A DNA stretch of 48,074 nucleotides from CAZQYC01 sp964597495 (GTDB taxonomy: Bacteria; Pseudomonadota; Gammaproteobacteria; Steroidobacterales; Steroidobacteraceae): the NCBI GenBank assembly GCA_964597495.1, contig CAZQYC010000021.1, positions 1-48,074 on the forward strand, written 5' to 3'. Position numbers and translations under genes: made by a program. The notes under the pieces are model-generated. The model was not told where the DNA came from, did no database searches, and was given only the letters and a program-made list of their open reading frames with translations. Numbering within the stretch: position 1 is the stretch's first letter; each line of letters begins with the position of its first letter. Below are positions 42,101 to 48,074 of this stretch, piece by piece.

Positions 42101-43156
42101 CGCGGCGTCGTGAATCTTGCCGCGATTGTGATCGAGGCGTTGCACGTCGAGCCAATTGCCCTCCGGGTCGACCATGCGCCACCACGCAAGATTGTCGACT
42201 GCCGTTCCCCACAGAACCGCTTTCTTGCCGCCGGCATTCATCGCCACATTGCCGCCGATGCAAGAAGCATCCGCGGAAGTAGGGTCGACGGCGAATACGA
42301 AATTAGCCCGCTCCGCTGCTTCCGACACGCGTCGCGTCACAACGCCTGCTTCGCAGAAGACGGTCGGCACTTGATCGGGAACGCCCGGAAGATTCGTCAT
42401 CTCGACCTTGCCGAGCAATTCGAGTTTTTCGGTGTTGATAACGGCCGATAAAGGCGTCAACGGAATCGCGCCGCCGGTATAACCGGTGCCGCCGCCGCGC
42501 GGAATGATCGTTAAGCCAAGCTCGATGCACGCACGCACGAGCGCCGGGATCTCCAACTCGTGATCGGGCATCAAGACGACGAAGGGATATTCGACGCGCC
42601 AGTCGGTGGCGTCGGTGACATGCGAAACGCGGGCGAACGCATCGAAACGCACGTTGTCTTCGCGAGTGTGTCGCGCCAACAAGCGCCGGGCTCGTTTGCG
42701 CAGTGCGCCCGTCTGTTCGAAATCGCGCTCGAAATTGCGAACCGCAGCGCGCGCCGCTTCGAGCAACTCCGCCACCTTGCGACTGCGTTCCGGTACAGCT
42801 TCGTCACGGCGCAAGTGAATCTCATGCAACCGATGATGCAAAGCCTCGACCAACAGTCGCCGTCGTTTCGGGTTGTCGAGCAAATCGTCCTGCAAGTAAG
42901 GATTGCGCTGGACCACCCAAATATCACCCAGCACTTCGTACAGCATGCGAGCCGAACGACCGGTGCGCCTCTCTCCGCGCAACTCCTCGACGATCTGCCA
43001 GGCTTGAGGCCCGAGCAAGCGGATCACGATCTCGCGATCCGAAAACGAGGTGTAGTTATAAGGAATCTCGCGTAACCGGACAGGTTCGGCGTCTGCGTCA
43101 GTCGGCGGCGGGGGCAGAATGTCGGCCGGTTCGAGCGGCAAAGGCAGGCTTTTCAA
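39182..43156 (-). CDS. Giant FAD-linked dehydrogenase with Fe-S and CCG domains (DUF3683 type)
   Basis: 1324 residues, one polypeptide with the parts of a D-2-hydroxyacid/glycolate-type dehydrogenase complex. There is an N-terminal DUF3683-like region (1-185), an FAD-binding PCMH domain with PRGGGTGYTGGA (about 217), and an FAD-oxidase C domain to GEHGIGITKFEF (about 778). Two 4Fe-4S clusters follow, CLRCGKCKPVC (about 850) and CTVCHKCETPCPVD (about 914), then two CCG/heterodisulfide-reductase-like domains with CCGYPQRG (about 1098) and CCGESGTF (about 1222). Similar giant proteins occur in beta- and gammaproteobacteria. The substrate is probably a 2-hydroxyacid such as D-lactate, and electrons would go to quinone. 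Confidence 0.92.
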   Translation of the reverse strand: MKSLPLPLEPADILPPPPTDADAEPVRLREIPYNYTSFSDREIVIRLLGPQAWQIVEELRGERRTGRSARMLYEVLGDIWVVQRNPYLQDDLLDNPKRRRLLVEALHHRLHEIHLRRDEAVPERSRKVAELLEAARAAVRNFERDFEQTGALRKRARRLLARHTREDNVRFDAFARVSHVTDATDWRVEYPFVVLMPDHELEIPALVRACIELGLTIIPRGGGTGYTGGAIPLTPLSAVINTEKLELLGKVEMTNLPGVPDQVPTVFCEAGVVTRRVSEAAERANFVFAVDPTSADASCIGGNVAMNAGGKKAVLWGTAVDNLAWWRMVDPEGNWLDVQRLDHNRGKIHDAAAASFTLTWKDGREPPNDARVLRTEHITIEGRKFRKVGLGKDVTDKFLGGLPGVQKEGCDGIITSARFILHKMPKHTRTVCLEFFGQARDAIPSIVEIKNYLDGLNTTQGVFLAGLEHLDERYLRAVGYATKSKRGTLPKMVLIGDIVGNDEAAVGAATSEVVRIANARTGEGFIAVNADARKKFWLDRSRTAAIAKHTNAFKINEDVVIPLDRMGEYTDEIERINIELSIKNKLELLDELEKYLQGPLKLASSDDAEVDRLPPEELLGDRRTRAQELLIATRARWSYLLSNMDRTLSDAKFNLIALGLDELGGMMQRRLDERREIRVFDLLQDRTIRVSWKREIRAPLRSVFSGNAFTPVLAEIQEIHRRVLRGRVFVALHMHAGDGNVHTNIPVNSDHYDMLKTANAAVERIMEIARRLDGVISGEHGIGITKFEFLSDDETREFRRYKERIDGNGRFNRGKLLPGGNLAKAYTPSFGLLGHESLIMQHSDINSISGAIKDCLRCGKCKPVCATHVPRANLLYSPRNKILATSLLVEAFLYEEQTRRGVSIRHFDEFGDVADHCTVCHKCETPCPVDIDFGDVSMAMRDLLRRMGKRRFNAGTAASMFFLNATNPETIKLSRKVMLEWGFKAQRLANTLLSGVAKSQTRRPPATTGKPKMTEQVVHFINKKMPGGLPKRTARALLDIEDKHYVPVIRDPKRTTSESEAVFYFPGCGSERLFSQVGLATQAMLWHVGVQTVLPPGYLCCGYPQRGSGDFEKADKIITDNRVLFHRVANTLNYLDIRTVVVSCGTCYDQLQGYKFEEIFPGCRIIDIHEYLMEKNVKLEGVTGTRYMYHDPCHSPMKTYDPLKVVNTLMNEQANGTIKKNDRCCGESGTFAVSRPDVSTQVRFRKEQEMRAGAERLRVDDVNAKVKVLTSCPSCLQGLKRYNDDADLDADYIVVEIAKHVLGEDWLPQYVTRANDGGIERVLV

Positions 43157-43342
43157 GAGGGTAGTCCGGAAGACGCGAGAATAAGCGGGGCGAACGGGCG
43201 TTCTATTGTAGTGATCGCGGGCGCGTGCGTCGAATTCCTCCCTCGATTATTCACGTGCAGCCGTAGCGCGATCCCGCTATCCTTCGCCCCTTCCCAAGTC
43301 GAACCTACCGAAATCGAACATTCGTCCCTATTCGAGGAATCT

Positions 43343-44026
43343 ATGCGCCCTCTAGTGATTACTGTTTTCGCCACCCTCGTCGCCGCCTGCAACACTTCCG
43401 CCGCTCCGCCGGCTGCGAAAGTGGAAACCGAAGAACAGAAGACGCTGTATTCGCTCGGTTATGCCGTTGCCGAAGGCATAAAGAGCTTTGAATTGACGCC
43501 TGCCGAACTCGAAGTCGTCAAATTGGGTTTCGCCGACGGCGCATTGCAGAAGAAAGCGGTCGTCGAAACGCAAACCTACCTGCCGAAGCTTCGCGACATG
43601 CAGACCACTCGCATAGCAGCGGCTTCGGCCAAATCCAAGGAAGCCGGCAAGGCCTTCATCGAAAAGGCCGCCGCGGAAAAAGGTGCGACCAAGTTGCCGT
43701 CTGGAATGGTGATTCAAACCATCAAGGAAGGAACCGGCGCAACGCCTGCGGCGACCGATACCGTAAAAGTTCACTATCACGGCACGCTTACCGATGGAAA
43801 AGTGTTCGACAGCTCCGTCGATCGCAAGGAACCGGCGACGTTCCAGCTGAACGGCGTAATTCCTTGCTGGACCGAAGGCGTGCAGAAAATCAAAGTGGGC
43901 GGCAAAAGCAAATTAATTTGCCCCTCCGAATTGGCTTACGGTGATCGCGGCTCGCCGCCGGTGATCGGCCCGAGCGCCACGCTGGTCTTCGAAGTCGAAT
44001 TGCTCGACATCGTCAAAGAAAAATAG
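43343..44026 (+). CDS. FKBP-type peptidyl-prolyl isomerase lipoprotein
   Basis: 227 residues from the ATG at 43343, with GAGGA five bases upstream. A short signal peptide ends at a lipobox (LVAAC, Cys16), so it is likely membrane-anchored. An N-terminal dimerisation helix pair (EEQKTLYSLGYAVAEGIKSF, then LEVVKLGFADG) leads to an FKBP domain: VKVHYHGTLTDGKVFDSSVDR, PATFQLNGVIPCWTEGVQKIKVGGKSKL and LAYGDRGSPPVIGPSATLVFEVELLDI. This is the Mip/FkpA type of folding helper in the periplasm. A strong hairpin follows the stop at 44043-44069. Confidence 0.92.
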   Translation: MRPLVITVFATLVAACNTSAAPPAAKVETEEQKTLYSLGYAVAEGIKSFELTPAELEVVKLGFADGALQKKAVVETQTYLPKLRDMQTTRIAAASAKSKEAGKAFIEKAAAEKGATKLPSGMVIQTIKEGTGATPAATDTVKVHYHGTLTDGKVFDSSVDRKEPATFQLNGVIPCWTEGVQKIKVGGKSKLICPSELAYGDRGSPPVIGPSATLVFEVELLDIVKEK

Positions 44027-44042
44027 GGTTTCGTACATCCCG

Positions 44043-44069
44043 CCGTCGCGACGTTAATCGTCGCGACGG
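44043..44069. terminator. GC-rich hairpin after the FKBP gene
   Basis: CCGTCGCGACG-ttaat-CGTCGCGACGG is a perfect 11-bp inverted repeat starting 17 bases after the FKBP stop. There is no T-run, so it is a weak intrinsic terminator at best, but it should stabilise or end the mRNA 3' end. Confidence 0.55.
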
Positions 44070-44143
44070 TCGGCTGCACTCAGATTAAGTATTCCCAGAC
44101 GAAACTTAGTTCGTAAGCCGCTCAATGTGCAAAAGGCGGCAAA

Positions 44144-44165
44144 GAGATTCGCGTTAACGAATCTC
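44144..44165. repeat. Inverted repeat GAGATTCG...CGAATCTC
   Basis: GAGATTCG-cgttaa-CGAATCTC is a perfect 8-bp inverted repeat around a GTTAAC core, followed by AATCTCTTTTAATT. It could be a regulator site or a weak terminator; nothing else in the window matches it. Confidence 0.4.
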
Positions 44166-44465
44166 AATCTCTTTTAATTCAGCTTATTCATCGACCCACC
44201 GCGGCCACCGCCCGCAAGTTGGGTATAGATCCATCCGATCCCGTCGCTGATCCTCTTCTCGAGAGGCGGACTCGAAACGCCGTTTCATCGTATCTGACCA
44301 TCGGGGCACGACATAGCCTCGCCAAACGCTGCCCGCACGCTTCGTGGAGGATCTGGGAAGAATTGGCTCATCTCATTACGACGGTCGCCCTGGCTGTCGC
44401 CGAAGAAGAATGAACGGACAGAACTTCCGTGCGGCTGGCGCCCCGGGAACGATCCATGCTATATA

Positions 44466-44490
44466 ACTGTCACATGACATGTGTGACAGT
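44466..44490. promoter_or_regulatory. Operator for the GntR/YtrA regulator, next to the promoter
   Basis: ACTGTCACA-tgacatg-TGTGACAGT is an inverted repeat with perfect 9-bp arms, placed directly after a TATATAAC -10-like element (about 44460). The location, downstream of -10 and 34 bases before the regulator ATG, fits autorepression by the dimeric GntR protein encoded next. Confidence 0.7.
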
Positions 44491-44524
44491 TATGTCACGA
44501 GCGGAAAATTCCGGAAAGACGCTT

Positions 44525-44929
44525 ATGGTTCCATTCAAAATCAAACTGAATCCCGGCCAGTCCATTTTCGATCAGGTTTGCTTCGCCGCGACTCGCGCCA
44601 TCTTGGCGGGCGAATTGAAACCCGGCGAGAGCTTTCCTTCAGTGCGTGCGCTCGCCGTGGCGCTGAAAATCCATCCGAACACGGCGCTCAAGGTCGTGCA
44701 GCATCTGGTGCAGGAACGCTGGCTAATCGTGAAACCCGGCCTCGGCACGTTGGTGGCATCGCCGCCCAAGGCGCGTTCCGGCGACCGCCGTCGCCTGCTG
44801 GACGACGATGTCGAAAAACTGGTGGTCGAAGCGATCCGCGTCGGCGCCACTCTGGATGAAGTACTGACCGCAGTCACAGAGCAGTGGCAACAGCTGCAGA
44901 CACTGAAGGCGGTGTCGCATGGTGATTGA
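44525..44929 (+). CDS. GntR-family regulator, YtrA subfamily
   Basis: 134 residues. The N-terminal winged helix starts KIKLNPGQSIFDQVCFAATRAI, with GELKPGESFPSVRALAVALKIHPNTALKVVQHLVQERWL as the HTH. The short helical C-terminus (about 85-134) is the YtrA type without a large effector domain. The start at 44525 gives the usual family N-terminus and has GGAAAG upstream; ATG 44492 directly abuts the operator. It probably represses this operon until a cell-envelope or antibiotic signal arises. The stop overlaps the ATPase start by 11 bases, showing tight coupling. Confidence 0.88.
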   Translation: MVPFKIKLNPGQSIFDQVCFAATRAILAGELKPGESFPSVRALAVALKIHPNTALKVVQHLVQERWLIVKPGLGTLVASPPKARSGDRRRLLDDDVEKLVVEAIRVGATLDEVLTAVTEQWQQLQTLKAVSHGD

Positions 44930-45818
44930 ATCCCGCGGACTCCATAAGAAGTATGGCCGCATCGAAGCGATTCACGACGTGAACCTCAAGGTGCCGGAAG
45001 GTTCGGTTTTCGCGCTGATCGGCTCCAATGGCGCAGGCAAGAGCACAACCCTCCGCCTGCTGATGAACATCCTGAGGCCAGATCGCGGCGAAATACGGGT
45101 GCTCGACACGCCGTCGACTGCTCTTGGTCCCCGGCATTTCCAGCATATTGGCTACGTCTCCGAAAGCCAGCGAGTGCCGGCGCAGCTTTCCATCACCCAG
45201 TACTTCGATTATCTGCGCAGCTTGTATACGAACTGGGATAGATCGCTCGAGCAGCAACTGTTGCGCGAATTCAACCTGCCGCTCGCACGCAAGTTGAAGC
45301 ATCTGTCGCACGGCATGCGAATGAAGGTATTGCTCATCGGAGCGCTCGCCTACCGACCGAAGCTTCTGGTTCTGGACGAGCCGTTGAGCGGCCTCGACCC
45401 GCTGGTGCGCGATGAAGTCGTCAGCGGCTTACTGCAACAGGCGCAGGACACCACGATCGTGATTTCATCGCACGAGTTGACTGAAATCGAGAGCTTCACC
45501 ACGCATGTAGCGTTCATGGAAGGCGGCCGATTGGTGCTGCAGGACGCCATCGAGACGCTTCACGATCGTTTCCGGACCGTTACGGTGCGACTGTCGGCGG
45601 TGAAGAATTTGCCGTCCCCTTTACCGGAGAGTTGGCTGCTACCGGAGATCGTCGGGCACCAACTGCAGTTCGTCACTACCGCGTTCGAAGACGACCAGCA
45701 CTTGTATCAAGACCTCGTCCGCCATTTCGGCGCTGTCACCTTTCAGGCTGAGCCCATGAATCTGCGCAGCATTGCGAGCGCGCTGATGCAGGACTTCAAG
45801 CGCCGCGCGCAACACTGA
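44919..45818 (+). CDS. ABC transporter ATP-binding protein
   Basis: 299 residues. Walker A is GSNGAGKSTT (about residue 36), the Q loop follows at SESQ, the signature is LSHGMRMKV (a degenerate LSGGQ), and Walker B is LLVLDEPLSGLDPL with the D-loop. The H-loop is ISSHEL. The CcmA/YtrB-type C-terminal extension runs to the stop. It powers the permease encoded ten bases downstream. Overlap with the regulator gene and the regulator type match YtrA-BC exporters involved in envelope-active antibiotic or acetoin-related responses in other bacteria. Confidence 0.92.
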   Translation: MVIESRGLHKKYGRIEAIHDVNLKVPEGSVFALIGSNGAGKSTTLRLLMNILRPDRGEIRVLDTPSTALGPRHFQHIGYVSESQRVPAQLSITQYFDYLRSLYTNWDRSLEQQLLREFNLPLARKLKHLSHGMRMKVLLIGALAYRPKLLVLDEPLSGLDPLVRDEVVSGLLQQAQDTTIVISSHELTEIESFTTHVAFMEGGRLVLQDAIETLHDRFRTVTVRLSAVKNLPSPLPESWLLPEIVGHQLQFVTTAFEDDQHLYQDLVRHFGAVTFQAEPMNLRSIASALMQDFKRRAQH

Positions 45819-45827
45819 ACCTTTGAT

Positions 45828-48074
45828 ATGCCCATGAACACCCCCTCTCTCCGCGTCGTCACGGCGGTTCTGAAAAAGGATGTCCAGAGTTTCTATCCGC
45901 TGCTGTTGTTGGTGGCGGCGCTGCAAGCAATTGACGTCGTGGTTGCGAAACTGGACCCGTGGCCGACGATCAATGTCTTTCTGCCTATGATGCTGGTGCT
46001 GGCCAATAGCATCTTGGTTCTCTCCATCGTGCAAAACGATCCGCCTGCTAGTTTGATCGACGACTGGCTGTGTCGGCCTCTGCCGCGTGGCGCGTTGGTG
46101 TTGGCAAAGCTCTCCCTATTCGCACTAGCGCTGTATCTGCCCCGCACTCTATGCACACTGACAATCGATCTCTTACAGGATCGGACCTTCGCAGAATCCG
46201 CGCTTGAAGCCCTGTTGTTTCGGAACTGGATCGGCGCCTTCGACATGTTGTATCTGCCGATCGTGTTGATGGCCGCGCTTTGCACGGCGACCGCAGTTCA
46301 GGGCATTGGCGTGATGATCGGGCTCTTCGTGCTGATCTTCGTCATTCCGACTCCGTTTGTGTCGCCGCCCGGTCCGGAAGACCTGGCGGTGGGTGAGGCA
46401 CTGCTGGGCAATGGTATGCAGTGGATCGCCCTCTTCACCGCCAAGCTCGTCTTCGTTGTAGCCGCGGCGCTTTGTCTGTGGGCTGCCTATCGCCGGCGCA
46501 ACCTGCTCGCGGCGCGCTCGGCTCTGGCCGGCGGAGTGATGCTCGGTCTCCTAGCGATATTTACGCCCATGTTCCTGCTTCCGTGGCAGAGCACGTTCGC
46601 ATTGCAAGCAACGCTTAGCGGCGATCAACACGTGACCGCGCCAACGGACTACAGTCTGCGCAAGATACCTGCTTGCTTTCCCGCCGCGCGCGTCGGCGAT
46701 CTTGTCAGTCAAGGCGGCAACATCAATCAAGTAGCGCAACGTTTCGGTGTGGAATTGTGGAGCGAGAGGCAACTGACTGCAGCGGGAAACGATGCCGTCA
46801 TGTTCGTCACCCAAGTTCGAGCGCACGGCTTACCGAACGACTGGCGATTACAAGTGGCCTATGCTCAGGCGAAGATCCATGACAGCGAAAGTCCGCCCCT
46901 GTTGACGCTGCGTCCGGCACGCTATACGGCTCGCAGCATCAATGGACTAGCCGGTGAGACCATTGCACACGGCTGGTTGGTACCTGAAGCGGGGTTGCGG
47001 AAAATCACTGCGGCGGTGAAGCCCAAAGTTGATATCGACTATTCCGTCGCAGTACTCGCGCCCGCTTCCGCGAAGCTTCTCGCTGACGGCAAACGTCACT
47101 ATTTATCGGGCATCGGTTACTGCGGCGCGACTCTCAAAGCGCTCGACAACAAAATCGAAGTCGATTGCTTCAGCGCTGGCCATCAGCCGGCCATGATCTC
47201 CGCGGAGCTGAACGACATACCAGCAAGTCGCGTGGATTCTGCACCCATCGACTTCAGTCCTTCATGGCTGCAGGCGTTAAGCGGCCAACGCGTGAAGCTC
47301 GAAATCCAGTCGCCGAATCTGGTCGAGTCTAAAGTCGTCACCGTTCATGCTTACTACGCACAGACTTTCACGACATTGCGCGTACCGAGCGAGGGCCTGC
47401 TAGGCGATAACCTCAGTGCCTGTCCGCTGCCATCGCCGGAAGCGGTCACGGCATTGCCGGTATCGAGCTGGAACGATCGTTCTCCGCATCAAAATAAATC
47501 GATCGCCATAGAGTCCGGCGTGCAATTGGAGGTGCTCGACTGGGGCGGCGACGGCACCCCTGTCTTGCTGATTCCTGGATTGGGAGCGACGGCGCACTCG
47601 TTCGATGAACTGGCACCGCTCTTGGCCAAACGCTATCGGGTGCTCGGCATCACTCGTCGCGGCATTGGCGCTTCTAGCAGACCGGACCATGGCTACAGCC
47701 AGGCAAGACTCACGCAGGATATCGTGCAGGTGCTCGATGCATTCGACATCAAGAAGGCGATTTTCGTCGGTCACTCGATCGCCGGCGACGAATTGAGCAC
47801 GCTTGGCGTACGTCACTCGGAGCGGGTAGCGGGTTTGATCTATCTAGATGCTGCCTACGATCGCGGCGCAAAGACGTCCAAGCGATATCGTGAACTGTCC
47901 GCTGCCTTGCCTGATCAACCTGAAGCGCTGCCGGAGGAATTGCAGTCTTACGAGGCGCTGCGCGCGTATTTCGATCGCGTCGGTGCCGCCCCTCTGCCGG
48001 AGGGCGAATTGATCGCCACGTGGAACGTGGGCAATCGTTATCTAGTCGGTCGCATCACGGCAGATCCGCGCATG
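45828..48074 (+). CDS. ABC-2 type permease fused to alpha/beta hydrolase (partial, runs off window)
   Basis: At least 749 residues in one uninterrupted frame to the last base; the 3' end is outside the window. About seven hydrophobic segments (roughly 22-40, 48-68, 89-108, 136-153, 155-175, 199-220 and 231-253) resemble an ABC-2/YtrC-type permease. Residues about 262-555 are a beta-rich, probably extracytoplasmic region. From about 560 there is a clear alpha/beta hydrolase: LEVLDWGGDGTPVLLIPGLG, an oxyanion-type turn, and the nucleophile Ser650 in VGHSIAGDE; the acid and base would lie near or past the window end. ATG 45828 or 45834 (six bases apart) is the start. Follows the ATPase gene by nine bases. 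Topology puts the hydrolase outside the inner membrane. Confidence 0.85.
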   Translation, partial: MPMNTPSLRVVTAVLKKDVQSFYPLLLLVAALQAIDVVVAKLDPWPTINVFLPMMLVLANSILVLSIVQNDPPASLIDDWLCRPLPRGALVLAKLSLFALALYLPRTLCTLTIDLLQDRTFAESALEALLFRNWIGAFDMLYLPIVLMAALCTATAVQGIGVMIGLFVLIFVIPTPFVSPPGPEDLAVGEALLGNGMQWIALFTAKLVFVVAAALCLWAAYRRRNLLAARSALAGGVMLGLLAIFTPMFLLPWQSTFALQATLSGDQHVTAPTDYSLRKIPACFPAARVGDLVSQGGNINQVAQRFGVELWSERQLTAAGNDAVMFVTQVRAHGLPNDWRLQVAYAQAKIHDSESPPLLTLRPARYTARSINGLAGETIAHGWLVPEAGLRKITAAVKPKVDIDYSVAVLAPASAKLLADGKRHYLSGIGYCGATLKALDNKIEVDCFSAGHQPAMISAELNDIPASRVDSAPIDFSPSWLQALSGQRVKLEIQSPNLVESKVVTVHAYYAQTFTTLRVPSEGLLGDNLSACPLPSPEAVTALPVSSWNDRSPHQNKSIAIESGVQLEVLDWGGDGTPVLLIPGLGATAHSFDELAPLLAKRYRVLGITRRGIGASSRPDHGYSQARLTQDIVQVLDAFDIKKAIFVGHSIAGDELSTLGVRHSERVAGLIYLDAAYDRGAKTSKRYRELSAALPDQPEALPEELQSYEALRAYFDRVGAAPLPEGELIATWNVGNRYLVGRITADPRM

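Larger units (their letters stand above)
44027..44465. other. Non-coding stretch with two hairpins before the ABC operon
   Basis: 439 bases with no supported gene. It contains the hairpins at 44043-44069 and 44144-44165. A 64-codon open frame at 44219-44413 has no ribosome site and no recognisable sequence. The promoter of the GntR operon lies at its end (TATATAAC near 44460). Confidence 0.55.

Noticed and set aside
44219..44413. 64-codon open frame before the GntR operon
   Set aside because: No ribosome site, no recognisable sequence and mixed composition; likely chance.

Overview
The window is a 48 kb scaffold of moderately high G+C (roughly 58-60% by eye) from a Gram-negative bacterium, most likely a gammaproteobacterium. 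The signs are lipoprotein signal peptides, periplasmic enzymes, CysB, a CpxRA-like pair, a class III PHA synthase and REP-type palindromes of the kind common in Xanthomonadales-like genomes. It looks metagenomic: a 100-N gap at 8081-8180 is flanked by two identical 55-bp ends, typical of contigs joined at a k-mer overlap. No rRNA, tRNA, CRISPR array, integrase or intact insertion sequence was seen.

Layout. 177-7781 holds housekeeping and accessory singletons: MATE exporter, thioesterase, PlsC-like acyltransferase, a beta-rich lipoprotein, a small membrane protein, a DUF1801 protein, a zinc ribbon and an S9 peptidase. 7785-8500 is a REP array with the gap and a GIY-YIG protein whose catalytic arginine is missing. 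8584-17946 is an amine-utilisation locus: M81 metallopeptidase, ethanolamine-type permease, glutamine-synthetase-like ligase, aldehyde dehydrogenase and iron alcohol dehydrogenase. Together they fit uptake of ethanolamine, gamma-glutamylation, and oxidation of the alcohol to an acid. The run is split by a cassette with a BrnTA toxin-antitoxin pair, an NAD(P)-binding protein and a macrodomain. 18028-22121 has cysB, an unknown membrane protein, a GST and cysK. 22202-27574 is carbon storage: phaE-phaC for polyhydroxyalkanoate and glgA/glgC for glycogen, with a WHy-type lipoprotein between the glg genes.

27619-33256 has two small secreted proteins, a fused periplasmic chorismate mutase-cyclohexadienyl dehydratase whose ribosome binding site lies inside a GC-rich hairpin, and the CpxRA-like pair. 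33257-44026 has an RhlE-type helicase, an M49-like zinc peptidase, an SRPBCC protein, a PQQ-type sugar dehydrogenase, a rhomboid protease, a 1324-residue FAD/Fe-S dehydrogenase and an FKBP lipoprotein. 44466-48074 is a GntR(YtrA)-ABC operon behind a palindromic operator. Its permease is fused in frame to an alpha/beta hydrolase and runs off the window.

The most unusual points are the permease-hydrolase fusion; an 80-bp three-armed repeat whose stems covary around a conserved GGAG loop and whose ends match the simple REPs; the AroQ-PheC fusion with an occluded start; the dead-looking GIY-YIG; and the M81 enzyme as a candidate for the missing gamma-glutamyl hydrolase.
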